Shown here: positions 44,601 to 55,169 of the stretch, piece after piece
Layout of the letters: every line of letters begins with the position of its first letter
Numbering within the stretch: the stretch's first letter is position 1
Assembly (NCBI GenBank): GCA_963995505.1
Contig: OZ023186.1
Span: forward strand, 5,580,001-5,644,000
Direction of reading: 5' to 3'
DNA: 64,000 nucleotides
DNA from: Hypericum androsaemum
Taxonomy: Eukaryota > Streptophyta > Magnoliopsida > Malpighiales > Hypericaceae
Program-made: the position numbers and the translations under genes
The notes under the pieces: generated by a model
What the model was told of the DNA's origin: nothing
What the model saw: the letters and a program-made list of their open reading frames with translations, nothing else
The model's database searches: none

Positions 44601-46252
44601 TAGAAAAGGTAAAGTCTTCAGATAAATCTTACATCGATTGTGGTAAGTTTTCAAAGTTTTGACTTTGAATTAGAAAAAAAAATCTTGGGTAAATATGAAA
44701 AGGGTTCTCATTTATAGTTGGTGGTAACATGTTTAGGGTCAATTTCCAACTGCACATGGGTGAAACAAGGACTGTTCTACTCTCTTTTTTATATCACCTA
44801 CTATCAAAATATCTAATGAGTCGATTATCCAGGTTCGAGTTAGTATTATTTTAGTTATAGAAGTAATATTATACATGATATACTAACGGCATATTCTCCG
44901 ACGGAATAAATTGACAAACAACATTTCGTGTTTTGTCCTAGATTGCCATCTCACATTAGTAATTAGCCAAAAAGAAACTATAGTGTTTTGAAGAAATAAG
45001 TCATCAAGTTTGGCTTCCATATATAACTAGACAAATATAAATTACATGTACCAGTCTGTAAAGAATAAAACAGTAATAAGTCCCAAAAGTATTGTTACTT
45101 AGCTTGAGATATTTATTGTTGTTTATCATGAGACGATTATAATTAGAACTCACCGGGGCTCATATTGCCACCAGCACCACCACAGCCACCCAAGTAAAGT
45201 CCCTAAAATATAAACAATACAATTAAATTGTTAACAAAAAGTTTTACAAAATATAATCCTTTTAATTCAATTAATAGAAAAATACTTTAAAAAAAAGAAT
45301 TTACCTGCTGGCGAGCCCTTTGAAGTTCTTGCTCCAACTGAGAAAGCTTTATTCTACTAGATTCTAGCTGCTGCACATAGGCCTGCAAATTTCCCATTTC
45401 GCAGGTTGGCCCAAACAAAGAGACAAAAATATTATTACTATTTTAAAAAAATATATGATTTGATAAGTTGATAGAAAAATCACATTAATGAAGTTGTTGG
45501 TTGGAACCAAAAATAAATGCCAAGTTGGTTTTTTTGGGAAATAAATACAAAGTTAGTGAAAGAGAGGAGTGATTTACCTTTTTCCTTAGGCGACTCTTCT
45601 TTGCAGCCTCTCTATTTTGGGCTAAACGCCTCAATGTCTAGGGACAAAATTAAGGAAAATCTAAGAGTCCGTCCAATACACTATCTAAACCTGAAAATGT
45701 GACAATAAATTTACAAATTCTATATTTTGATTTTGTCTATTACCTTAGCATCAAGTGGTTTCTCTGAAGTTAATCCCTTCCTCTGCATTATAAAATTAAT
45801 AACCACATAAGATGAAAAGGAAGAAATTGGCTCAGAAAAAGTAAAATTAATATGAAAAGTGATTAGGAAAACTTATGGGAGTACTAATACTAAAAGAGGT
45901 CTCACAGAAGAGTTTCTAGGTGGCAAGTCTGTGGTATGTTGCTGAGGTGGATTTTGGTATTGGAGGAGATAATCAGGAACATGGTGTGGACAAATAAGAT
46001 CACCACTGTCTGAATCTGCCATTATTGGAGGAAAAGGGATTCTACCACTTCCAAAGCTCATCTCTTTGCTTCTTGTTAAATGGCCTAAAATTGGGAATTG
46101 GGGGGAGTTCATAATTTATATAGAATAGGGAGGGATAAGGGATTTTGAGTTAAAAGTGGGTCATAATTGTTCTTTTGTACTTGCAGAAAAAAAAGAGTTC
46201 ATGTGTAACCACTGTTCAGATTCTAACTTTTGGTTTTTTTTTTAAATCTGAT

Positions 46253-46287
<35 letters not shown>

Positions 46288-47780
46288 GGTTTCATGTCAG
46301 ATATGGGGCAGAAAATCCTGGATGGATTAATGGAAACTCTGCCCTCCTGTATTTTCTGTTGTGGGGATCTGTGCATATGTTTTGGGGAAGATTTTCTGAG
46401 GAGAAAGGACAAAAGTAAACAACAGAAGTACTAATAACCATAAAGATGCCAACTTTTCCCCTCCCAAGTCCCAACTCTTGGGGTTTCAGCCTTTTGTCTT
46501 AAAAAAATAGTACCTTGAGCTAGCTGTTTTTTTATATTTTAAAAAAGGTAAATTTTTACATCAAATAATTACAGGATTGAACCCTACGCCTTGTGCCGTT
46601 AGCTACTAACTACTCTTCTTTAACAGGGGAAAAAGGTTGAGATAATTACCTTGTCCTGGCCAAAGTTTGCAGGTGATTGGTTCTGGTGCAGCTGGGATGA
46701 GCCTTCTGCTCTAGAGGCATCACTAACCATCTGGGCCACTAATTGTTGTTGTAGATGCATTTGGTTCTGATCTGAAGTTGAGGCCTTTTTACTGATTGGA
46801 GAATCAGGGTCAGCTTTGCTTGAGAGAGTGTTCATTTCTGATCCTGAGTCTGTACTTTCTTCACCTCCTCCTGTCCTTGAACTTCCCTGGAAACCAACCA
46901 AACAATTAACCCCCAAAACAACAAAACCAATAAAGACCCAGCTCCAAAGAAGCAATTTTGAAATCCCAGAAAGTACAGGAAATGGTCAAAAGCTAATACC
47001 CTTGGTGTTTGCTGTTGGAATCTCATTGGCCATGAAGGAAACATCTCCAGAGTAGCTGCAGGTCTACCTGATACTGTGAACAAAGCTGCAGAATTTTCAA
47101 CAGAAAAAGCAAAATATCTTTGAGGATTTCCTCCACCACAATCCAAAATTATAGCCAAAGACTCCTCCTTTTTCTCTCTCTCCTCTTTTTAGTACCCTTT
47201 TTCTTCCAGAACTAGTCCTGTACCTAGTCTCTCCTCTCTCTTTTTCCAATTTCCTTTCTGCAGTTATATGGAGTCAGTAGAATCATTTCATTGGCAAGGA
47301 AAGGAGGTCAGGTTTACTATCTTTGTAGCCTCACACCATCCAAGTTTCTTGCCTTAGAATGATTACTACATCTCTTTAGACAAATTCAAAACTCCCTTTT
47401 ATGTACTTTTCAAACGTCAAGAAAGAGAGGAGAGGGAGAGAGAGAGAGAGAGAACAAGCATACGTGGTTTGGCTTCATCATTCCTAATCTTAACTCCTTG
47501 CAGGACAATAGCCTCTTCCAGCTCCCCAAAGTCAAAAGCTGATCCTCCCTGGTTACTAATTAATAAAAAGGGTCATTGAAAGAACCATAAAGATTGGATT
47601 TTTAGCAGAGGACCATGAAAAAGACATGATTTTGAGCTTGGGAAGAGATTAGTACATGAAATTGGCTGATGGGTTATTGATTCCATGAAGAACAGAGTAA
47701 GGCATATGGTGGTGGTGGTGGTGGTGGCTTGAAGGCCCCGAGTCTGTTAAACCAGTCTCTCCAACCCGGTGACTCGCCAT
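41669..47780 (-). CDS. TGA9: TGA-type bZIP transcription factor, TGA9/TGA10 clade (12 exons, 497 aa)
   Basis: Group D bZIP regulator binding TGACG elements. In Arabidopsis TGA9 and TGA10 act with CC-type glutaredoxins in anther development. Exons (minus strand) are 47780-47656, 47555-47464, 47085-47000, 46886-46650, 45782-45744, 45637-45578, 45382-45305, 45202-45154, 44281-44010, 43552-43331, 42058-41916 and 41759-41669. All are GT-AG with consistent phases. The N-terminus has seven histidines (19-25), the clade-specific FDFGELEEAIVLQGVKIR and TLEMFPSWPMR, and a Ser/Glu-rich tract. The basic region is about 193-213 (RRLAQNREAAKKSRLRKK), followed by the zipper (AYVQQLESSRIKLSQLEQEL). A DOG1 domain covers about 262-470 (DMEYARWLEDD, LKGVAAKSDVFHL, AERCFLWMGGF, LTEQQLMGIY). 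The C-terminus is SCQTAATELQ...NHFPNF. Exon 11 would read through to TAA if unspliced. Intron 4 hides an alternative first exon. Confidence 0.93.
44434..44452. repeat. Perfect short palindrome in a TGA gene intron
   Basis: CACATGGT-GGG-ACCATGTG has 8-bp arms with a 3-base loop, in the intron between exons 8 and 9. Function unknown. It may be chance, or two CACATG/CATGTG E-box-like sites. Confidence 0.6.
45906..46112 (-). CDS. Candidate alternative first exon of the TGA gene (short isoform)
   Basis: An open frame on the minus strand in intron 4 of the TGA9-type gene reads MNSPQFPILGHL...MSFGSGRIPF...MADSDSGDL...DLPPRNSS. It ends at a donor, TCT|GTGAGA, in phase 0. Splicing to exon 5 (45782) gives NSS-RKGLTSEKPLDAK and keeps the bZIP and DOG1 domains. 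ATGs lie at 46112, 46061 and 46022. The first is only 3 bp from the TATA box and would be upstream of the transcript start, so 46061 or 46022 is more likely. The isoform from 46061 would be 369 residues, close to classic TGA factors, and would lack the long TGA9-specific N-terminus. No acceptor is evident upstream, which argues against an internal cassette exon. Confidence 0.55.
46115..46122 (-). promoter_or_regulatory. Internal TATA box for the short TGA isoform
   Basis: On the minus strand TCTATATAAATT lies directly upstream of the candidate alternative exon. About 130 bp farther upstream is a (GA)n tract (46287-46252 on the minus strand), a common feature of plant core promoters. Confidence 0.45.
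46252..46287. repeat. (TC)n microsatellite
   Basis: Interrupted CT/TC dinucleotide tract of about 36 bp in intron 4 of the TGA gene, upstream of the candidate internal promoter. Confidence 0.9.
47424..47453. repeat. (GA)n microsatellite in TGA gene intron 2
   Basis: AGAGAGGAGAGGGAGAGAGAG-type tract just downstream (gene sense) of exon 2's donor. Confidence 0.85.
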
Positions 47781-48240
47781 GCAAATAACAATAAAAATCC
47801 AAAAAACCCTCCTTGTTTAAACCATTCTATTACAGTTCTCGGCCTGAACAGAAAGGAAATGAGCATAAGAATTGGGAATAACTTGTAAGAAGTAAGCAAA
47901 GATGGAGTCTTTTTCTCTTTGCTTATTGTAAGAAACAGAGGAAGAATAATATATTGGATGGCAACAAATAAAACATATTGATGTTTAGTTACCTTTGTAC
48001 TTGGAGCAGAATCCAACCCAAGTAAAGAGAGTGGTGATGTTATTGCAAAAGGTATGTCTTAAGTTTGAGACAAAGATGGACAAGGTCCTTTTCTCAGATA
48101 TATGTCTACTCTTCACTTGGCATATGTAATTTTCCAAAATCATTCATGGGTTTCTCTATCTTTTTGGCTTTGGCTTGCTTTTGTTTAGCTCTCCTCCTAT
48201 GTGAAGAAAGCCAACCTTATTTGGTAGCTAAAGTGGCAAT

Positions 48241-48263
48241 CTCTCTCTCTCTCTCTCTCTCTC
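48241..48263. repeat. (CT)11 microsatellite upstream of the TGA gene
   Basis: Uninterrupted CT repeat ending in CTCGAG, about 460 bp upstream of the TGA9-type ATG, in the likely promoter/leader region. It reads as (GA)n in the gene's sense. Confidence 0.9.
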
Positions 48264-51200
48264 GAGGGCTTGTAAGAATGTTTTCATAAAAATTTGACAC
48301 GCTCCAAAACAGAGACGAAGAAGGTGGTGCAAAGCGCAAAATCTCGTCTTTGCAAAAAACCTGTCTCAATTGGCCACTCTAAAGGCACCTTTGGTGAGGT
48401 TTAGGGGTTAAATAAATTGCATAAAATATAATATATATGTGTAAAAAAGTTTTAAGTGGCATTTATATTAGTTTTTTAATAATGGAAAAGGGGAGATGGG
48501 GTCGATAGAAGGAACCCACTAGAATCACCGACTCCTTCTCCACTCTCTCTCTACTCTAACCGCCTGTTTCTCATTGGAGCTCTTTCATGGATTTAATTTA
48601 TTTATATATCTACCGGATAGTTATTAGATCGGACAATTAAAATTTAAGTTAAATATAATTTTGAATTTTGTCAACAAAAATATTCTAATTTAAGATAGAA
48701 TTTGAAGAACTCAAACTCTAATTCGAAAATTTTTAATTAAAATTTAATTAATCTAAATATTTGCTTCATGAAATTTATGCAAGGAGCAGGAGGGAGAAAA
48801 GATCAAAATTTGTTAAATGCGTAATAAATTCGACACTGAATAGTATGACATGAGACAATGTTTTCTTTCACCAAAAAAGGTGGTAATAGTTGATAAGGGC
48901 GTTCCTCACTACCTTTTATTCGCTGGACCATTTTGGAGGTGTGTTTTTATTCTCGAAACAATTTCTATTATTTTAGTTTCACGGATACTAACCCTATGTT
49001 TTAGTTGCAAATTAATAAGAAGTTCATTTATAAAAAAATTGTTAAAATACCTGCAATTCATTTGCAAAAAGTCTATTATTCGGTTGTTCTAGTTTAAATG
49101 AAACTTGCATAACGTAAAAAATGAAATTTGCAAATGAATTTCATAATCAAACCATAATAACCATGTAAATATTTTGAAATGAATTCACCATTTTTTTACC
49201 AACCAAACTCAAAGTAAATAAATTCATCACCTAAACATATTATTTTTATGAATTTGTTAAAATAAATTTACCTTTATTAATACCAATGAAAAGAAAAGTA
49301 AATAAATAAATAAAAAGTTACATAAAAATTAACCCGTAAAAGAAATTTCTGCTAACCCTTATTTTTTATGAATATAGTTTACCTTTCACAGGGAAAATAT
49401 AACACTGACATAGTTTATTGAGATGTTGAATTATTATCTTTTTAATTTAAAGAAGATACGTTGAATTATTATCTGCTCTACAATTTTTCAACCAAAACAT
49501 TAGAATAATGACACCCTCCTATCAAGAACAACTTGCAAGATTATATTATAATTATTAATCCAAGGTCTTGAGATGGATTTGTTTGGTGTTATCCCCTTTG
49601 TTGATAGGTCAACATCCATTTCCTGTCATCACCTAAAACCATGCCACATTAAGATTCCTTTCCCGCATTAGAAAATTGTTTATCTCATGATCCCAAATTG
49701 ATGAAACTGGTTTTTTTTATATAAAAAATTTGTTATTAAAAGTCGAGTACTATCAAAATTATTTAAAAATAATTTTCTCAACGATTTTTTTTTTCAAATT
49801 TTAAAACTCAATCTGAATTTTTCTTTAAAAAATCCAAATTTTTATCAATTAGACTAACTCCGTGCTTGATGAAATTGGTTTTAATTCCCAATGATGAATT
49901 CTAGCATTAGATAATTTAGATTAGAACGAATTTTTCGTGTCCCTCGTCCCAATTCCCATTTCATTAGAAGTGGCTACGAGCGTGACAAATTGTACGAATT
50001 TCCTAACTTCAAATATAAAATAGGGTTACAATACTACACTACAACATAGTTAATTTACCGTTTTATACAACATTTGCTTGGTTTATATTGCCATCAGTAA
50101 TATTTTAGATAGCTATGATCTATGTGGATGAGATAAATTAAAGGAAATAGACCCAATTATTTCTCGTTTACTAAAAAAAGAGAAGTGGAAGGTAGCAAAT
50201 ATTTTATCTTATGCTCTTTGTAATATTGCTCTTGGTGCCAATTATTCTCTCATAATATTCCAAAAGAAGCAAAATTTATTCTTTCATAATACCAATCATT
50301 GGCCTACAACAACGAACCGGTTTGGCACAAATAGAGAAGTAGCTTTTGCGGATTTGGTAAAATATCTTAAATAAAGCTGATACTTTTAGTTGCCAATAAC
50401 CTTATGCAAGAGAATAATCCTAAACCATCAATCACTTGGATCAAACTATAGTTATCAAACTTGGATCAAACTATAGAAGAAGTTCGTTTGAGGAATCGCA
50501 GTAGTGTTAAATACTTGTTGAAAATATTTTTCAAAAATCTTTTCGTACTAAAATTTTAATTAGTCAATTGTATGTACGCAGCTATCATATTTGAATTCCA
50601 CAAAAAAGGTAAGATATTTGAACCTTGTAAGCGAATTAGAGTTCAAATCAAATTTGGCAGAGAGAGTTTTAACATTTAATGTTATTAGATATCTAAAGAT
50701 CAGTTTTTGTAAAAAGAGAGAATATTCTCAAAGTTTTTATAGATTAGACCTTGCGTAATTATGCAGGTACTTCTTTATATAAATACTTTTTTGGCTTTGG
50801 TTTGTGTCTAGAGATCATTGGTCTAGACCAAATCCAATGATCAATTAGTTCTCTTTTTTTTTCAGGAATCAATTAATTCTCTTTGGTAGATTCAGTTTTA
50901 CTATATTAGGGCATTGCCTGTCATATAATTTAAAGCAGGGAGCTTGGGACACAAATCTTATTGCTTGCTTCACAAGTATTGACTTTGAAACCAATGTCAA
51001 CTTGTGTGTCTCATTCCACTTATGAGTTTGTCTCCGATAAGTACTCTACTTAGGACATATGTGTTAATCATATCGTGTCGGAGGCCAACAAGCGATTAGC
51101 GGATTAACAATCCTTAAGACTTTTAGTTAATAACCTTCCACTTTCAAGACGGAATACTAAACAATCCGGATTGCTTAGTTTCCGAAAATTAATCCGAGAA

Positions 51201-52880
51201 GAGATTAAATGATAAGTTTTGGGCCAATTAGAGGAAAACGGTTGGTTCCACAACTCTGTCGTGTACATATATTACTTATTTAGTGGACTACATATCGGGA
51301 CATTGCTTGGTTGCTTTGCTGGTCCGTAATTCAACTTGTTGAAGCAACCAAAAATATATCGTGTCCGCATGATAACTAATTCATTTAATCTGGATTCGAG
51401 TTAGAGCAGATCACAAACGAGAGTAAAATTTTAATAAGAATTATTCGCAAACCTTGAACTAATACAGTTTCCTTCTTGGCATGTTCCACTTGCCCATAAG
51501 GCCAAAGGAATGTAGTTATGTTCATACAGTTTGCTTCGAAAATGTTTAAAAGGCAGATTTGCAGCGAACAACTTCCAAATCCAAGTTGTATCTGCATAGA
51601 ATTCTCTACTTAGAATTATCACTGAAATAGACAAAAGTCCTTTTATGACACATAAACAGACAAAGTGAGAACATCAATTCACCCCAAATGTTTAACTATG
51701 GGCATAAATCTTAGTTGGGGTGGGCCCTCTACAGGATTCATGTCATGTTCTTCCCTAGTTCTGATTGATATCTTGCTGCTTCTGCAGAATTCAACTGGCC
51801 ATTGTGCTACAATGTCTTATGTCTCCTCGACTCCCCAGAACAAAAGAGTTGGACAAAGTCAAGTTAAGCATCCACAGAAAGAAAGGTTATGGTTATAGAA
51901 AGAAAGACACCAACTTCAGATACTCGGATAAACCGGTTGATGAATCTCTCCAACCGAACATGCTAAAGGGCTAATGAAATATAATGGTTTAGGAAAAAGT
52001 GGAAGCTGGGAGGACTCTACGTTAATAAACTTTACAAGCACCAGACAAGTGGAATGTGATAACGATAGAGACAACAAGGCAAACTGTTAACATGATGTAA
52101 ATTGTAAAGCTTCTCGTGTTCGACACGCTAGAAAATGCCGAATAATATCAACTAGCAAGGTCCTGACACAACAAACACAAAGAAAATCTTCTCATTATCT
52201 AGTCTTCCATGATGAAAACATCTTGCTCATGCCTCTTGCTTGTGTCACAGAAACGAATAATATCAGTGAAGGCGCATAGTGAGATCTCGAAGAACATTTA
52301 CTTATAGATATGCAAATGTAGCATAATGACCAAATCATCTAAACAGGCCTCCGTCCAGAAAAACACAGGGGGGGAGAGAGAGAGAGATTCTACTTCATTG
52401 CTTTCACAGTCGTTATTCACAACAGTACAAAACTCAAAAAGGGCAAGCGGAGGAAAGAAAGCGTTGGTCACAAGCCAAAACCAACATGACCTGGTTGTTG
52501 CCATTCCGAAAAATGCTTAAAACCACAACCAAGAATTGTAAAAAAGAAGAGAAAAAAACGAAATCAGAAGCTAGAAGAGGACTGGGATATAAGAAGAAAA
52601 GAATTTTTACCTGGTATGTGCAATCATGTCAACGAGCAGAAAAAATAAAAAAACACTACGTAGAAGCCAAGTACTTCTTCAGAAGAAGGCAATATCAAAC
52701 CAGAAAAGGTTGTATTCATTTCCACGGGATGAGTAGTGGGAGGAAAACAAAAAGAATTGCAATCAATCCATCTGACTATATGAAAATGGAAGGAAGTTAT
52801 CAGCTGTTTAAATCTTACCAGCATTAGCATTTGGCTGCGAGAGAAAATTTTCCACATTGTCCAACCCCGACAACAAAATC
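48264..52880. other. Intergenic region between TGA and F-box genes
   Basis: Mostly AT-rich with no gene. A decayed SINE-like piece (GTGTTAAATACTTGTTGAAAATATT) lies near 50450-50575. A short (GA)n tract lies at 52375-52388. The GC-normal stretch 51660-51970 has an open frame of 77 codons with no family resemblance. The last few hundred bases before 52880 should be the 3' UTR of the minus-strand F-box gene. Confidence 0.5.
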
Positions 52881-54146
52881 CTATTCATACTCGAAGCGAA
52901 CATCTACATGAATATACTTCCTCATCAGCTGAACCATTGCAAAGGTGAAATTTGCCAACACCTGACTTTCTTCATGGCTTTTAGCCTCCGAAACAACTCC
53001 ATGGATTATCAACTTTTTAAGATTAGGGCAATGTTTCAACAGCCCTTCAACCCAATGTGAGAAGAGATCGCTAATTACAGTCCATCCAAGCTCCAATACA
53101 GTCACATTCTCCAGGTGTGTAGACCCTTGCAGACCATATTGAAGTACTCCATCCCTCAAGTCATAATTCAATGACAGATGGATGAGCTGTGGGAAACAAA
53201 CAGCAACGGTTTCCAAATCCACAATCTCGTCATCATCATCGAATACAACATCCCACAGCCGAAGTTTCCTCAATCTTGATGACTTCGAGATAATCTGGTA
53301 GAATTTTGGCCAGACAATTGTGAAGTTGCTGACATCCACAACCTCGAGATAGTCAAGCGTCTCGCCGATGTCAAGATGTATAACACTGACATCATCAATT
53401 TTGAAATGCTTCAATGTTCCTTTTCCAATTAGTTCAAATAGCTCAAGAGCACAATCCTTCATGTGCAAATATTCGATACTATCTGCTTCCAGTATGAACT
53501 TGTCTAAGCTGATGGCTTCAACATAAACAGACTTTAGAGTTTGGCTGCTTAGTTCTATAGTCACCTGTGCATCAGACATTGCAATCTCAGGACTGATGAG
53601 CTCCAACTTCTCCATCCTCGGGCATGCAGTTAATAAAAGGCTGAGATCAAGTGCCGAGATGCTGACATGGAACAATGAAAGCAACTTCAAACAAGGGAAC
53701 CTTTGAAAGTTAGGTTCAACACCGGTTATCAAGTTGTGAGATAACTCTAGCGTCTCCAGCTTCTGCCTCCCACAAATCTCAAGAATATTAACATCCGAAG
53801 TTGTTCGAACATTACATTTTAGCCCCCGCAATGTTTCTCTGGTATACATAAGCCAGGCAATAACTGTTGATGCAGAGAACTCATGGCCATCATCCAAGAA
53901 GATGCACAGGCCTTGCAAGCCAGTAGTTTGAAATACTGTTTGAGTTATTAATATCTCCAGCCGATTAGTTGTAAGATCACGATAAGCAGGCCAATCGTTG
54001 ATATTAAACGAGAGTGTATGAAGGTGCTTGCGGCATGCTTCTCTCCACTTCCTACACGTTGCAGAGGCTATCACCACGTTACGTGCACCCCCAAGCCGGG
54101 ACAATATGTTCCCTATTACTTCAAGAGGAAGTTGGTCCATTCTCAC
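52881..54146 (-). CDS. F-box/LRR-repeat protein, At1g67190 type (421 aa, single coding exon)
   Basis: Predicted substrate receptor of an SCF ubiquitin ligase. The F-box at residues 4-40 (LPLEVIGNILSRL...ASATCRKWR) would bind the SKP1/ASK adaptor. It is followed by about ten degenerate leucine-rich repeats (LETLELSHNLI, CLKLLSLFHVSISALDLSLLL, MEKLELISPEI, LRKLRLWDVVFDDDDEIVDLE, LIHLSLNYDL, NVTVLELGWTVI). The C-terminus is YIHVDVRFEYE. It is very close, from memory, to Arabidopsis At1g67190 over the whole length. Its physiological target is not known to me. The track start is MRMDQLP; the second ATG at 54140 gives MDQLP, as in the homologue, and may be the true start. A leader intron lies just upstream. 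Confidence 0.92.
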   Translation of the reverse strand: MRMDQLPLEVIGNILSRLGGARNVVIASATCRKWREACRKHLHTLSFNINDWPAYRDLTTNRLEILITQTVFQTTGLQGLCIFLDDGHEFSASTVIAWLMYTRETLRGLKCNVRTTSDVNILEICGRQKLETLELSHNLITGVEPNFQRFPCLKLLSLFHVSISALDLSLLLTACPRMEKLELISPEIAMSDAQVTIELSSQTLKSVYVEAISLDKFILEADSIEYLHMKDCALELFELIGKGTLKHFKIDDVSVIHLDIGETLDYLEVVDVSNFTIVWPKFYQIISKSSRLRKLRLWDVVFDDDDEIVDLETVAVCFPQLIHLSLNYDLRDGVLQYGLQGSTHLENVTVLELGWTVISDLFSHWVEGLLKHCPNLKKLIIHGVVSEAKSHEESQVLANFTFAMVQLMRKYIHVDVRFEYE

Positions 54147-54167
54147 TTGGGGAACACGACGACAAAC

Positions 54168-54876
54168 CTAACAAGTAGAAATTGATCATTCTCAAACACA
54201 CAAAAAAAACACAACCGAGGTCATTAACAATTAACAAACAAATCATGCCCATACTGCTTGTTCACCGCAGCAACAAACAACAACAAGCCACTCAGCACAA
54301 AAAACGTTAGCTACCAACAAGAACCAAGTAAACAAGCATAGCCTAGAATAACAAAGACAAAAGGCGTTCGACAATCTTGTCCGATAAAAGGCAACATCAG
54401 TGGCCTATTAAGTATTAACTCCCTACTTCAAGGGTTTTCAATCAACAACAACTGAATCAAAAACAAGCCACTTAACAGACAAAACCTAGAATAACAACAA
54501 AGACATAAGGGATTCAACAATCTCATCCAATTAAAGGGCATAACATCCAGTACCCAAATAACTCAACCCCCTACCCTACCCTACCCCTACCCCTACCCCA
54601 AGGATTTCCAATCAAAACACCTTCTTAAAAGGCAATGGGCAAACAACACAACTCCGAATCGAACGAAACCCGAGTTGGTCTAAATAGCAAGAGACTCGAA
54701 TTGCATCAAAGTAAGGGTACAAGGTAAACAAGAAAATTGATATAAAAAAAATAGGAAACGAAACCGACAAGATCGAAACGACCCAATTCAGGAGTTAGCG
54801 TTAAGACTCCGAATCACTACATAAACAAGGGAATTGAGCAACGGGGGAAAAGGGTCATCGTCGTCGGAGATCTCAC
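54168..54876 (-). other. Leader intron of the F-box gene, with CCCTA-rich tract
   Basis: On the minus strand the donor TTCCG|GTGAGATC (54877/54876) and the acceptor TTGTTAG|GTTTGTC (54168/54167) define a 709-bp intron entirely in the 5' UTR. It contains a telomere-like CCCTA/CCCCTA tandem tract at 54568-54599 on the plus strand. Leader introns often raise expression in plants. Confidence 0.65.
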
Positions 54877-55045
54877 CGGAAAACGCGATCAACGAGAATC
54901 CTAGAGGAGGAAGTTAATTGGGGATGCTTTTTGGTGGGGAGGAGGGGGAGGAGAAGGGGCAGCGAGTCAACAATAATAAAGTTTTGATTCTTTGGGGAGT
55001 GGGGGAGAGAGGGGAGATCGGCCAACCCTAATAGCTCCGGGAATA

Positions 55046-55059
55046 TTATATTTATAATA
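55046..55059 (-). promoter_or_regulatory. TATA box candidate of the F-box gene
   Basis: On the minus strand TATTATAAATATAA lies about 170 bp upstream of the leader donor, so transcription would start near 55020. It sits between two copies of a TAATAGCTCCGG motif. Confidence 0.5.
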
Positions 55060-55169
55060 GCTCCGGTGTTGCAGAGGGGAGGAAATACCGAAATACTAAA
55101 TAGAGAGGTAGGAATAGGATTCTTATTATGGAGAATTCTCTGTTTCTTTGGTTTTGTATGATTAGGTAT

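Noticed and set aside
51665..51974. Two overlapping ORFs of about 70-77 codons
   Set aside because: No domain, no splice context and no partner gene; best treated as chance frames, though the region is GC-normal and could be a non-coding exon.
54568..54599. Telomere-like CCCTA/CCCCTA tract as an interstitial telomere
   Set aside because: The plant telomere unit is CCCTAAA. This short tract lacks it and is probably a simple microsatellite.
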